Part shown: positions 8,661-17,546 of the stretch, in pieces | How the letters are laid out: each line of letters opens with the position of its first letter | Numbering within the stretch: position 1 is the first letter of the stretch | Notes under the pieces: generated by a model | Seen by the model: only the letters and a program-made list of their open reading frames with translations | Database searches by the model: none | Told to the model about the DNA's origin: nothing | Position numbers and translations under genes: made by a program | DNA from: Verrucomicrobiota bacterium | GTDB taxonomy: Bacteria; Verrucomicrobiota; Verrucomicrobiia; JADLBR01 | Reading direction: 5' to 3' | DNA: 64,000 nucleotides | NCBI GenBank assembly: GCA_029560585.1 | Contig: JAKQKQ010000064.1 | Coordinates: forward strand, 1 to 64,000

Positions 8661-8693
8661 CGCCCTCCGGAGGGCTGCCAGCCCCGCCTGAAG
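8661..8693. repeat. 33-nt repeat (CGCCCTCC-GAGGGC type), copy 2
   Basis: Matches 8091-8123 except for one base in the CCCTCC(T/G)GAGGG palindrome. Unlike copy 1 it is not followed by the rest of the 74-nt leader. The flanking sequence to 8835 holds no gene that I can support. Confidence 0.7.
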
Positions 8694-8835
8694 TGTTGGA
8701 ATTGCCCGGCGTTGAAAACGCCTTCGCGCAGCTTGCGGTGGAGAGTGGAGACCAATTCTGCACCGCCATGGATCGCGCAAAATCCCATTGCGCTTTGACT
8801 TGTAGTTCTGCCGTTTGCACTTTCACTCTTGCACC

Positions 8836-9999
8836 ATGAAGCTCGCCCTCCTCTTGCTCCTCACACCCCTCCTCGCCCTCGCTTACTCGTCGGCCCCGGA
8901 CCGCGATCTCCCCGAGCCCGTCACCCGCGCGCGCACGGAGATCCGGATCCCGAATCCGACCGACCTCATCACCCTCAAGTGCGATTTCCACATCCACACC
9001 GTGTTCTCCGACGGCCTGGTCTGGCCGAGCGTCCGCGCCGACGAGGCGTGGCGCCAGGGCCTCGACGCCATCGCGATCACCGACCACCTCGAGTATCAGC
9101 CCCACAAGGACGACCTCCCCACCAACCACAACCGCTCCACCGACATCGCCCGGGGCACGGGCGAACCGATCGGCGTGATCGTGATCCGAGGCTCGGAAAT
9201 CACCCGCCAGATGCCCCCCGGCCATTTCAACGCGATCTTTCTGACGAACTGCAACGCCCTCTCGGTCAGCAACTGGACCGACGCCATCGCCGCCGCCCAC
9301 GCGCAGGACGCCTTCATCTTCTGGAACCACCCGGGCTGGGAACGGCAGGCGACCAACGGCATCGCCGTCTGGTACCCGGAACACACGCAGATCTACGAAT
9401 CCGGGATGATGCAAGGCATCGAGGTCGTCAACGGTCGCTCCTACTGCCCCGAGGCGCACCGATGGGCCATCGAGAAGAAACTGGCCATGATGAGCGACTC
9501 CGACATCCACGCCCCAATCAACATGGATTACCAGATCGACAACGGCGACCGGCGGCCGATGACCCTCGTCTTCGCCAAAGAGCGCACCCCCGAATCCATC
9601 AAGGAGGCCCTCCGCGATCGCCGCACCGCGGCCTACGCGGGCGGGTTTCTCGTTGGGGACGAACGATTCCTCAGGCCCATATTCGAGAAATCCATCCAGA
9701 TCAAGAACGCCAGCATCTCTATTCGCGGCAAGGGCCGCGCCCTCGTTCAAATAGCCAACGAGTCCAGCATCGACTTCCACCTCGCGCGCGCCGAGGAACT
9801 CCCCGATGTCGATATTCCAAAGGAGATCACGCTCCCCGCCGGCAAGACGGTGATCCTGGAAGTCAAGGGCACCGGCTCGGCGGCGACCGGCGAGAAACCG
9901 CTCGCCCTGCCCTATGCCGTCAGGAACCTCTTGATCGGCCCGGATCAAGCCCTGCCAGTCACGATCGATCTCACGGCCCGGTTTACGGAAAAACCCTAG
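8836..9999 (+). CDS. Secreted PHP-domain metal-dependent phosphoesterase-like protein
   Basis: The ATG at 8836 gives a clean signal peptide (MKLALLLLL...LALA) and a 387-residue protein; an ATG seven codons earlier would add residues that do not look like part of the signal. The PHP (polymerase and histidinol phosphatase) metal motifs are visible: DFHIHTVFSDG near residue 50, AITDHLEY near 85, RGSEIT near 123, WNHPGW near 170 and MSDSDIH near 223. The catalytic core is therefore intact and exported. The C-terminal about 110 residues form a beta-rich domain. Substrate is unknown; exported PHP proteins are common in planctomycete and verrucomicrobial genomes near sulfatase clusters. Confidence 0.85.
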   Translation: MKLALLLLLTPLLALAYSSAPDRDLPEPVTRARTEIRIPNPTDLITLKCDFHIHTVFSDGLVWPSVRADEAWRQGLDAIAITDHLEYQPHKDDLPTNHNRSTDIARGTGEPIGVIVIRGSEITRQMPPGHFNAIFLTNCNALSVSNWTDAIAAAHAQDAFIFWNHPGWERQATNGIAVWYPEHTQIYESGMMQGIEVVNGRSYCPEAHRWAIEKKLAMMSDSDIHAPINMDYQIDNGDRRPMTLVFAKERTPESIKEALRDRRTAAYAGGFLVGDERFLRPIFEKSIQIKNASISIRGKGRALVQIANESSIDFHLARAEELPDVDIPKEITLPAGKTVILEVKGTGSAATGEKPLALPYAVRNLLIGPDQALPVTIDLTARFTEKP

Positions 10000-10003
10000 C
10001 CTG

Positions 10004-10014
10004 CGATCAGGCCC
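10004..10014 (+). repeat. Target-site duplication, left side of MITE copy 1
   Basis: The 11-mer CGATCAGGCCC directly precedes the MITE and is repeated exactly at 10135-10145 directly after it. Confidence 0.9.
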
Positions 10015-10134
10015 GAATGGCGCTAAGTTAATTAAAGGACCTTTGGGATCGTGGCATGGGCATCCTGCCCATGGCCAGCGCCACGGCCAAGATGGCCGTG
10101 CCACTGACGCGACAAACTTAACTTAGCGCCATTC
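10015..10134. mobile_element. 120-bp MITE, copy 1
   Basis: The element has perfect 17-bp terminal inverted repeats, GAATGGCGCTAAGTTAA at the left and its complement at the right end. It is flanked by an exact 11-bp direct repeat. It encodes nothing. Its interior holds two hairpins, ATGGGC-atcct-GCCCAT and CACGGCC-aagat-GGCCGTG. A second copy, reversed, lies at 51964-52079 with its own different 11-bp duplication. Target duplications of 10-12 bp are typical of IS4/IS231-type elements, which suggests the family that may mobilise it, but no transposase is in the window. Confidence 0.93.
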
Positions 10135-10145
10135 CGATCAGGCCC
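10135..10145 (+). repeat. Target-site duplication, right side of MITE copy 1
   Basis: Exact repeat of CGATCAGGCCC found at 10004-10014. Confidence 0.9.
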
Positions 10146-10184
10146 CTATCATTACGCGCGGAATTCTCGAGCCAGCCCCGCCGA

Positions 10185-11549
10185 TCACCGCGACCAGGGC
10201 CACCAGCCCTTGGCCTTCTTCGGCGGTTTCGCCGACCCCGGGCCGCCACCGGAACCGCCTTGGCGCCCCCCACCATGGCGTCTCCGGCGCCTTTGCGACC
10301 CTCCTGCCCCCGCGGGTTTATCCCCGGGCACGGCACGCCGCTCCCCGCGCCCACCGTGACCCCCGCGACCGAAATCCCTGCGTCCCCCAAACCCCGGCTG
10401 CCGCGGCGGTGCGGCTGCCCCATAATCGAATCCCTCTGCGCGTTTGCGCACGACCCCCCGCCCGATAAACCGTTCCAGCGAACGCAGCGCCCCGTGATCC
10501 TCCGGCGTCACGAAACTGATCGCGTCGCCCACGGCATGCGCGCGGCCCGTCCGCCCTATCCGGTGGACGTAATCTTCCGGGTGCGGCGGAAAATCGAAAT
10601 TCACCACGTGCGAGATCCCATCCACGTCGATCCCCCGCGCCGCGATGTCGGTGGCCACGAGGACGCGCGCCGCACCCGACTTGAAATCCTTGAGCGCCCG
10701 CAGGCGCTGGCCCTGGGATTTGTTGGAATGCAGCGTCGCAGACGGCACGTTCATCTGGGACAGCCTCCGGGCGACACGGTCCGCGCCGTGCTTCGTGCGC
10801 GTGAACACCAGCACCATGTTCATTTGCGGGTCCTTGAGCAGGTGCGCGAGCAGCGCGGGCTTGAGGTGCATCGGCACCTCATAGACAAACTGGGTCACGG
10901 TCTCCGCCGGATTCGCACGCCTGCCGATCTGCACCAGCTTCGGGTTGCGGAGGAATTCCCGGGTGATGGATTCGATCTCCGACGAGAGGCTCGCCGAAAA
11001 GAGCATCGTCTGGCGATCCTTCGGCAGCGTTCGCACGATCTGCCGGATCTGCGGCAAGAAACCCATGTCCAGCATCCGGTCGGCCTCGTCGAGCACCAGG
11101 AACTCCAGACCAGAAAAATCTCCGTATCGCCGCCCCGTCAGGTCCAGCAGCCGCCCCGGCGTGGCGATCACGATGTCCGCGCCGGCCCGCAGTGCATCGA
11201 TCTGCGGCCGCTCTCCAACGCCTCCATAGACCGTGGCCATCCGCATCGAGACGTACTTGCCGTAGGCCCGCGCATTCTCGTCGATCTGCACCACAAGCTC
11301 CCGCGTCGGCGCCACCACCAGCGCCCGCGTCCCGCGCCTGGGCCCCGCGGCCGACCTGTCGAGCTTCACCAGCATCGGCAGCACGAATGCGGCCGTCTTT
11401 CCGGTTCCCGTCTGTGCGATGCCAATGAGATCATGCCCCGCCAAGATCAGCGGGATCGCCTCCTTCTGGATCGGCGTCGGCTCGGTATAGCCCGCGTCCC
11501 CGATCGCCTTCAGTATGTGGTTTCCCAGGCCCAGCGCTCGAAATGGCAT
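10185..11549 (-). CDS. DEAD-box ATP-dependent RNA helicase (RhlE-like)
   Basis: A 454-residue DEAD-box RNA helicase that should unwind RNA duplexes in the cytoplasm, for example in ribosome assembly or cold adaptation. Motifs in order: Q motif (YTEPTPIQ), AQTGTGKT, PTRELVVQ, TPGRLLDL, DEADRMLDMG, SAS (motif III, Ser in the third place rather than Thr), ARGIDVDGISHV and HRIGRTGRA. The last about 90 residues are rich in Gly and Arg, as in RhlE-type RNA-binding tails. I chose the ATG at 11549 (MPFRALGLG), which fits the family start; an earlier ATG six codons upstream is possible. Confidence 0.93.
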   Translation of the reverse strand: MPFRALGLGNHILKAIGDAGYTEPTPIQKEAIPLILAGHDLIGIAQTGTGKTAAFVLPMLVKLDRSAAGPRRGTRALVVAPTRELVVQIDENARAYGKYVSMRMATVYGGVGERPQIDALRAGADIVIATPGRLLDLTGRRYGDFSGLEFLVLDEADRMLDMGFLPQIRQIVRTLPKDRQTMLFSASLSSEIESITREFLRNPKLVQIGRRANPAETVTQFVYEVPMHLKPALLAHLLKDPQMNMVLVFTRTKHGADRVARRLSQMNVPSATLHSNKSQGQRLRALKDFKSGAARVLVATDIAARGIDVDGISHVVNFDFPPHPEDYVHRIGRTGRAHAVGDAISFVTPEDHGALRSLERFIGRGVVRKRAEGFDYGAAAPPRQPGFGGRRDFGRGGHGGRGERRAVPGDKPAGAGGSQRRRRRHGGGRQGGSGGGPGSAKPPKKAKGWWPWSR

Positions 11550-11645
11550 AGTTAAACATGATGGCACCCTATCTGCCTGATAGCACGCCTATTCGGCATC
11601 CTCTGGCCGCGAAGGACAGGGCTCTTGGTTATTCGACGGCAACCT

Positions 11646-11705
11646 GTTGGAGTTCAGCCTTTAGGCTGAATCGGGCAGGAAACAGGCTAAAGCCTGGACT
11701 CCAAC
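11646..11705. repeat. 60-bp nested palindrome (GTTGGAGT...ACTCCAAC type)
   Basis: Outer arms GTTGGAGT and ACTCCAAC enclose two inner palindromes, CAGCCTTTAGGCTG and CAGGCTAAAGCCTG. The design (outer stem, two inner hairpins) is the same as at 14888-14944. The adjacent minus-strand reading frame ends with a TAG inside this repeat. It looks like a REP/BIME-type intergenic element. Confidence 0.8.
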
Positions 11706-11940
11706 GGCTTCGGTCGAGCAAACCAAGAGTCCGGCATCCCGGCCGTCAGCCGGGCCAACTCCTCCTCCGCGCCCGGCAGCGACACCTTCGCTCGATCACC
11801 CCACTGCGCCAACCACCGCACCCACTCCCCCGCCCGGTCCGGCGAGGCGCCAAAATATCTTTCGGCGTACGCGCGCAGAACACCGTCCGCCACGTCACCG
11901 TCGCCAATTTCGCCACCGCCACAACCGTGGTCGTCTTCAT
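11687..11940 (-). pseudogene. Probable remnant of a secreted or glycan-related gene
   Basis: Two overlapping minus-strand frames share this stretch. The frame that starts at the ATG at 11940 has a good GGAGG ribosome-binding site and begins plausibly (MKTTTVVAVAKLATV) but soon becomes Arg/Gly/Cys-rich nonsense. The other frame (from about 11893) reads like real protein, with YAERYFGASPDRAGEW and WGDRAKVSLPGAEEELARL, and ends inside the palindrome at 11646-11705. This is what a gene left by deletion or frameshift would look like. The protein-like part may be the tail of a glycosidase-associated protein, but I do not recognise a family. Confidence 0.45.
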
Positions 11941-11964
11941 CTCACTTCCCTCCCTCGCGCATCG

Positions 11965-14727
11965 CTACTCCAGCCGGAAGTCATCCACAAAGAACGTCCC
12001 GGGCTTCGCCTCCGCGCCCGAGAATCCGCACCACGTGCACAGTTTGAAGTCGGGACTGCGAAAGGGGAGGCCGTCCCGCGCGATCATCTGCCCTCGGTCG
12101 GGCGTAAGGCGCAGCGCGTACGCCTTGGCCTTCCCCTCACCCTCCTCGAACTCGACTTCCACACGCACCCACTGCCCCGGCTCGCATTTTGCGATCGTCG
12201 TCCAACCGGGACCCCCGGAGCTCTGCACCACGCCATCCGGCAAGAACCTGACATGGGGCCCCGTCAGGTACTTCCCGTCGGATCGCGAGCCGCCGTGCCA
12301 ATCGCGCATCTCAAGGTCGATCGTCGCGGGCTGCGCTGCGTCATTCCGCACCGCGAAGCGCAACCGGACTTTTCCCGATCCCGGCTCCCGGCCCACGAAC
12401 CAGTGCGGCTTCCACGCGGTCGCGCCGGCGGCATCGCAGAACTTCGCGCATCGCCGCCCCTGCACGGGCGCCTCGTCCGTCACGCGCACCTCCGTCCCCC
12501 CGTCCTTCGGCAGCGCCTCAGCCGGCCGCTCACCCATGTCGTAATCCTCAAAATCTTCGACGATTGGCCCCCCTTCATCCATGGCGCTCGCGGGTGGCCG
12601 CTCCACCACCCGATGCTTGATCCCTCGCGGAAGATCCCGCCACAAGGGCGGCCCCTCCAAACCCACCCCACCCATCTCGATAGGCCGGAAGCCCAACTTC
12701 AGGGCCGGTGAATCCGGCCGCAGGCGGAAATCCCGTCGCCCCGGATCCACAAATCCCGGGTCCGCCACGATGCCCTCCCGATCGCGCCCCTGCTCTTGCC
12801 ATTCCGCGAACGCCTTTCCCGCAAAATCTGGCGCGGCGTTCGTCTCGCTCCAGTAGCAGTTCTTCTCCGCAGTGAACTTGCTGCCTTCTCTCCAGTTATT
12901 GCCGCCATACATCTTGGCATTCGCATTGCAAACAATGTTTCGCTCGAGGTGAACGTGGTTGCCATCCGGCTCATCGCTGGCATTTCGGATGAGCTGCGCG
13001 TCCCCCGAATACGCGAAGACGTTGTTGGCGACCACATCCCCGTATGGGTACGCGTAGTTGTGGACATGCAGACCTCCGTCCCGGGTATCGTAGACAATGT
13101 TGTCCTCCACCCGAATCTCGGAGCTTCCCGCATCCAGATAGATGCCCCATCCGCCATAACCCTCGCGCCCGCGCTCAAATCGCGTGATGTCGTGGATCAG
13201 GTTGTGGTGGAGCACGGTGCCAGGCGAAACCCCGAGCGTGTAGATCCCGCCGATGTCGTTGAGCACCCCGTTCCCAATGTGGTGAATGTGGTTGTAGGCG
13301 ACCTCGTTGTGGTGCGTGTGCGCCGGCGCCTTGCCCGTCCAGCTCCATCCCATGTGCACCCCCATCCAGCTGAGATCGCAGATTTCGTTGTGCGCGATCG
13401 TATTGTGGCTCGCGCTCCCGCCGAGGAACACCCCGCACCCCGCCCGGAAGATCAGCCCCCCGTCGTGGATGAAGTTGTTCTCCACCCGATTGTGCGCGGT
13501 CAGGTAAGTCGCGTTCGTGCTCTTTGGCGCCCCCTCAGAAAGATAGACGCCGCCCCCGCCCATGTCGTGAAAATGGCATTGGCGCACGACGTTGGATACG
13601 CAGCCCTCCCGCAGCGACACGCCGTGCTCGCCCAACCGCGCGAACTCGCACCCCTCGATGACCGAATGCCGGAGCCCCACGGCAAACAGCGCCCCCCGCT
13701 GCGTGTGCGCCCCCTGAACGCTGTGGGGATATCCCGGCGAAAGATCCGCATCGGCATGCTGGAAAGAAAGTCCCCTGAAGACCAGATGTTCAACGCCCGG
13801 CCCGGGCCCGACCTGCCCGACGATGCGGACGATGGGCGCCCCCACGCATGGCGCGATGACCTCCGCCCGCGCCATGTCTTCCCCGGCGACGGGATAGTAA
13901 TACAGGGTGCCCTTCGCGCAATCCAGGTACCATTCGCCCGGCGCATCGAGCGCCGCGCGCACGCCCTCGATGTAGTACCGGATCCTCGGGCCCAAGAAGA
14001 ATATCCCGGCCGGCCGCGCGAACGTTATCCGCCTCGCGTCCCGATCGATTCTCCCGATCCGATTGTATGAATTCACCCAGTTGTGGAAGAGCACGATGGT
14101 CGGATCATCGCCTTCGGCCATCGCGCCGACGTCGCCCTCGGCATACGTCATCGCGACGCACTCAGGCTGCCGGGCCTCGTTCATCTTGAGGCGTCGGGTA
14201 TAGGTGTACGCACCCTCGTCAGGTGTCCTGGCCCTCGGCCTCCGAACACCGTTCACGAAGAGCTGGTGGAAAGGGCGACCCGATTCGCGAACCCACGGCA
14301 AATCGGCCACCCACAGCCTCTGGTCGTGCTTGTGCCAACCGTCAATCACCGCACCCCCGCTGATGATCGGCCTTTCGCTTCCGTACGCCGCGTAGGTGAT
14401 CGGCCGACCCTCCGTCCCAGAGTCCTCGGGACCGAAATCCAGGGAGTTGGTTAAAGCATACCGCCCGCCGCGCAAGAGGACCGTCACCGGCTCCGAGAGG
14501 ACATTCGTACCAGCCCTGAGCGCGCGTGCCGCATCCCTGGCCCGCCCCAGAGTGGCAAAGGGCCCGTCCGTCTTGCCGGAATTCGGCGCAGGCATCCTGC
14601 CAGACCACGCGTCGTCACCATCCGTCGCGACGTAGAACACCAATCCCTGCGGTGGCTGCGGCTGCGCCGGGCCCATCGCGGCTACCGGCACCGCGAACAA
14701 AAGGGAAATCATTATCCAGACGGCCAT
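11965..14727 (-). CDS. Secreted right-handed beta-helix protein (polysaccharide lyase-like fold)
   Basis: The ATG at 14727 gives a signal peptide (MAVWIMISLLFAVPVAA) and a 920-residue exported protein; the frame is open 37 codons further up but that part lacks signal-peptide character. Residues about 20-60 carry the FYVATDGDDAWSGR start typical of secreted parallel beta-helix proteins. The central part has many short repeats of the type NxVxxNxIHxxG and HNxxxHNEI, which form the coils of a right-handed beta-helix. A C-terminal jelly-roll-like domain follows (about 745-920). Such proteins bind or cleave acidic polysaccharides, but catalytic residues cannot be assigned here. Confidence 0.85.
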   Translation of the reverse strand: MAVWIMISLLFAVPVAAMGPAQPQPPQGLVFYVATDGDDAWSGRMPAPNSGKTDGPFATLGRARDAARALRAGTNVLSEPVTVLLRGGRYALTNSLDFGPEDSGTEGRPITYAAYGSERPIISGGAVIDGWHKHDQRLWVADLPWVRESGRPFHQLFVNGVRRPRARTPDEGAYTYTRRLKMNEARQPECVAMTYAEGDVGAMAEGDDPTIVLFHNWVNSYNRIGRIDRDARRITFARPAGIFFLGPRIRYYIEGVRAALDAPGEWYLDCAKGTLYYYPVAGEDMARAEVIAPCVGAPIVRIVGQVGPGPGVEHLVFRGLSFQHADADLSPGYPHSVQGAHTQRGALFAVGLRHSVIEGCEFARLGEHGVSLREGCVSNVVRQCHFHDMGGGGVYLSEGAPKSTNATYLTAHNRVENNFIHDGGLIFRAGCGVFLGGSASHNTIAHNEICDLSWMGVHMGWSWTGKAPAHTHHNEVAYNHIHHIGNGVLNDIGGIYTLGVSPGTVLHHNLIHDITRFERGREGYGGWGIYLDAGSSEIRVEDNIVYDTRDGGLHVHNYAYPYGDVVANNVFAYSGDAQLIRNASDEPDGNHVHLERNIVCNANAKMYGGNNWREGSKFTAEKNCYWSETNAAPDFAGKAFAEWQEQGRDREGIVADPGFVDPGRRDFRLRPDSPALKLGFRPIEMGGVGLEGPPLWRDLPRGIKHRVVERPPASAMDEGGPIVEDFEDYDMGERPAEALPKDGGTEVRVTDEAPVQGRRCAKFCDAAGATAWKPHWFVGREPGSGKVRLRFAVRNDAAQPATIDLEMRDWHGGSRSDGKYLTGPHVRFLPDGVVQSSGGPGWTTIAKCEPGQWVRVEVEFEEGEGKAKAYALRLTPDRGQMIARDGLPFRSPDFKLCTWCGFSGAEAKPGTFFVDDFRLE

Positions 14728-15079
14728 CCCATATCGTCTACTCTGCCCCGCACAAACCGTCCACGCGAATCCCGACGGGCCGCACTCCCCGCGCTTGTCG
14801 AAGTCCGCTGTAGTCCAGTCCGTCCCCCAACCACTCATATCCTAGATTCCATGCCCTGCAGATGGGGTATCACCGAAAGTGGAAAATGTTGTAGGGCGGC
14901 TGTGTCAGCCGCCGACGCGCCGTCTCGCAGAGACGGCCTACAACGGAAATCCCCTATTCATTTCCGAGTCAGACCTCATGCCCGCCGACATGGGCACCAA
15001 CAGATACGAAAATGCCTCCTCCAACCGGCAAGAACCTCCCCGCGTGCCTGCGTCTCTGCGGGAGGATCCTATTTTCGAG
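14728..15079. repeat. Intergenic region with nested palindrome at 14888-14944
   Basis: No gene is supported in this 350-bp gap between two minus-strand genes. At 14888-14944 outer arms GTTGTAGG and CCTACAAC enclose the hairpins GGCGGCT-gtgtc-AGCCGCC and CCGTCTC-gca-GAGACGG. This type of TGTAGGGCGGCTG repeat is common between genes in planctomycete and verrucomicrobial genomes. The hairpins may also act as a transcription terminator region, though there is no T-run. Confidence 0.75.
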
Positions 15080-15763
15080 CTAGCGACCCCGCAGCAGCAA
15101 TCCGACAAGCGCCAGCGCATATCCCGTCTCCAGCGCCACCGCCAATGGCAACACCCCGAACGGCCGCCCCCTCCTCAGCAACTCGGCCAATGCTATGACC
15201 ACCGCGATGATCACCAGATCGATCCGGATGTCTGGGGCCCTCACCAGCGAGAAAAAAATCCCAACGCCCGCCACCAGCCCGCACCCGAGGAAGGCAAAAA
15301 ACGCGCCCAGGCCCATCGCCGCACCCAACGGATTGCGCGCCTGCCCCCAGATCAGCGAAAGCGATACCCCCGCAAAACCCGCGAAAAATGACGCGTGGCT
15401 GAACACCTCGTCCCAAAAAAATACCGTCTCCCGAAGACGGTCTCCCGCACCTCGGCCCAACACGTTGATCGGCTCATGGACCCCCATCGAAATGGCAACT
15501 AGGCAGATGGACACCGTGATGGCCAACAGCGGGCTCCACGAATCCCCCCGCCCGCGCTCCAGCAACCAGATCGCCATCACCATCAGCCCCGCCGACGCCG
15601 GGGTCACAAACAGCAGCGAGAATATCTCCCGCCAGCGCACGAACTCCCCCACCCCGACCCGGGTCGCCATCGCCGGAATCACCAGATTCAATCCCGCCAG
15701 CAGCGTCACCACCGCCTGCACAACGGTCAGCCACAGCAGAGGCCGGAGATAGCTTTCGCGCAT
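15080..15763 (-). CDS. Uncharacterised multi-pass membrane protein
   Basis: A 227-residue protein with about six or seven hydrophobic segments (approximately 8-32, 47-68, 76-95, 115-135, 143-175, 180-220), so it should reside in the cytoplasmic membrane. Short charged loops (RWREIFS, GRGAGDRLRE) separate them. I recognise no family motif. It follows the beta-helix gene on the same strand but with 350 bp between, and stands divergent from the sialate O-acetylesterase gene, so its role cannot be inferred from context. Confidence 0.7.
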   Translation of the reverse strand: MRESYLRPLLWLTVVQAVVTLLAGLNLVIPAMATRVGVGEFVRWREIFSLLFVTPASAGLMVMAIWLLERGRGDSWSPLLAITVSICLVAISMGVHEPINVLGRGAGDRLRETVFFWDEVFSHASFFAGFAGVSLSLIWGQARNPLGAAMGLGAFFAFLGCGLVAGVGIFFSLVRAPDIRIDLVIIAVVIALAELLRRGRPFGVLPLAVALETGYALALVGLLLRGR

Positions 15764-15869
15764 CGCCGGATCTCAGCAGACACCCATCAGAAAATCGAAT
15801 CAAACTCTCCAAATCCAAATGAACTTTTTGCTTGCGGTTGCGACCTCCGGGTTTTGAGATTCGCGTCCT

Positions 15870-17459
15870 ATGAATCGCCGCACCCTCGCAAACCTCCCCC
15901 TGGGCGCCGCCCTCGCCCTCCTGACCATTTCCACGGCCTCAGCCGAACTCCGCCTCCCTGCCATCATCGGGGATAACATGGTCCTCCAGCGCGATCAGGC
16001 CAACCGCATCTGGGGCTGGGACAACCCCGGCGCCACGGTCACGGTCGAAATCGCCAGCCAGAAGAAACAGGCCAAGGCCGACGCCAAGGGCAAATGGATC
16101 GTCACGCTCGATCCCCTCCCCGTCACGAAACCCGATGCCCAGCCGCTGGCGATGCGGGTCTCCGGCTCATCGATCCGCGAGTTGAAGAACATCCTCGTCG
16201 GCGAGGTCTGGCTCTGCTCGGGGCAGTCGAACATGGGATTCAATCTCGGCACCAACTATGACGCGGATCTCGAATCGCTCTCCTCCAAATTCCCCCGCCT
16301 GCGCCTGATCTCCGTGCCACAGATCGGAACCCAAGAACCCCAGGACGATTTCAAAGGTCAGTGGGAAGAGGCCACCAACCCCGAGGTCATCAAGCAGTTT
16401 ACCGCCGCGGGCTTTTTCTATGGCCGCCTGCTGCACCAGATCCTCGACGTGCCGGTGGGCCTCATCGACAACGCCTGGGGCGGCTCGTCCTGCGAGGCGT
16501 GGATCCGCCGCGACATCCTCGAGAATGACCCATCCTACAAGCCTCTCATGGACGATTGGCGCAACAGAGAGAAGACCTACAACCACGAGGCAGAGTTGGA
16601 GAAACACAAGGCCGCGATGGAGAAATGGAAGGTGCAGGCCGCAGCCGCCAAGGCCCAGGGCAAGACATCGCCGAAGCCACCGCGCGCCCCCACCAATGCC
16701 CTCACCGGACAGCACCGCCCCGGCAACCTTTATTGCGGCGTCCTCCACCCCACGATCGGCTATGGCATGCGGGGAGCCATCTGGTATCAGGGCGAATCCA
16801 ACGCCGGTCGCGCCTTCGAATACCGCCAGCTCTTCCCTCTCATGATCAAGCATTGGCGCGACGAGTGGAACCTCCCCGGCGCCGCGCATGACTTCCCCTT
16901 CTACTGGGTCCAGCTCGCCGATTACATGGCCGAGAAACCCGAACCCGGCGACAGCGGCTGGGCAGAACTCCGCGAGGCACAGACCCTGACAATGTCCAAA
17001 CTCCCGAACACCGGCCAGGCGGTCATCACCGACCTCGGCGAGGCCAAGGACATTCACCCCAGGAACAAGCGCGACGTCGCCGAACGCCTGGTCCGCTGGG
17101 CGCTGGTCAAGGACTACGGCCTCCAGCTCCCCTATCGCAGCCCCGAATTCAAGACCTTGAAGATCGAGGGCAACAAGGCTCGCGTCAGCTTCGATTATGT
17201 CGGTTCCGGGCTGAAGACCTTCGACGTCGACGAAGTCCGCGGCTTCGCCATCTGCGGCGAAGACAGGAAGTTCGCCTGGGCCAAGGCCAGCATCCTCAAC
17301 ACGAACACCGTCGAGGTCTGGTGCGACACCGTCGCAAAACCCGTCGCCGTCCGCTACGCCTGGGCCGACAACCCCGTCTGCAACCTCTTTAGCTCCGACG
17401 ATCTCCCGGTCACCCCCTTCCGCACCGACGACTTCCCCATGCTCACCCAACCCAAGTAG
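15870..17459 (+). CDS. Sialate O-acetylesterase-like secreted SGNH hydrolase
   Basis: A 529-residue exported esterase with a signal peptide at 1-25. The SGNH signature GEVWLCSGQSNM (catalytic Ser near residue 118) and the C-terminal DLGEAKDIHPRNK (Asp-x-x-His) are intact. IWYQGESNAGR is the conserved third block. Family members remove O-acetyl groups from sialic acids or from plant polysaccharides such as xylan. Residues about 228-275 are a Lys/Ala/Glu-rich charged insertion (NHEAELEKHKAAMEKWK), probably a helical arm, and unusual for the family. With the sulfatase and glycosidases of this region it fits breakdown of decorated glycans. Confidence 0.88.
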   Translation: MNRRTLANLPLGAALALLTISTASAELRLPAIIGDNMVLQRDQANRIWGWDNPGATVTVEIASQKKQAKADAKGKWIVTLDPLPVTKPDAQPLAMRVSGSSIRELKNILVGEVWLCSGQSNMGFNLGTNYDADLESLSSKFPRLRLISVPQIGTQEPQDDFKGQWEEATNPEVIKQFTAAGFFYGRLLHQILDVPVGLIDNAWGGSSCEAWIRRDILENDPSYKPLMDDWRNREKTYNHEAELEKHKAAMEKWKVQAAAAKAQGKTSPKPPRAPTNALTGQHRPGNLYCGVLHPTIGYGMRGAIWYQGESNAGRAFEYRQLFPLMIKHWRDEWNLPGAAHDFPFYWVQLADYMAEKPEPGDSGWAELREAQTLTMSKLPNTGQAVITDLGEAKDIHPRNKRDVAERLVRWALVKDYGLQLPYRSPEFKTLKIEGNKARVSFDYVGSGLKTFDVDEVRGFAICGEDRKFAWAKASILNTNTVEVWCDTVAKPVAVRYAWADNPVCNLFSSDDLPVTPFRTDDFPMLTQPK

Positions 17460-17520
17460 GTTGCTTGACGATAGCCGCGGACTGTGGCGGTGAGGGACGG
17501 ATCGCCCCCGGCGTCTCCCG

Positions 17521-17546
17521 TTCGCCCTGAGCCTGTCGAAGGGCGC
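17521..17546. repeat. Dispersed hairpin of the TTCGCCCTGAGCCTGTCGAA type
   Basis: The sequence TTCGCCCTGAGCCTGTCGAA followed by GGGCGC folds back on itself (TTCGCCCT against AAGGGCG). The same motif occurs as a scattered repeat in many unrelated bacterial genomes. It lies in the 255-bp gap before the TAT-exported isomerase-like gene. A second palindrome, GGCCGACG...CGTCGG near 17650-17668, is also present; no gene is supported in the gap. Confidence 0.55.
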
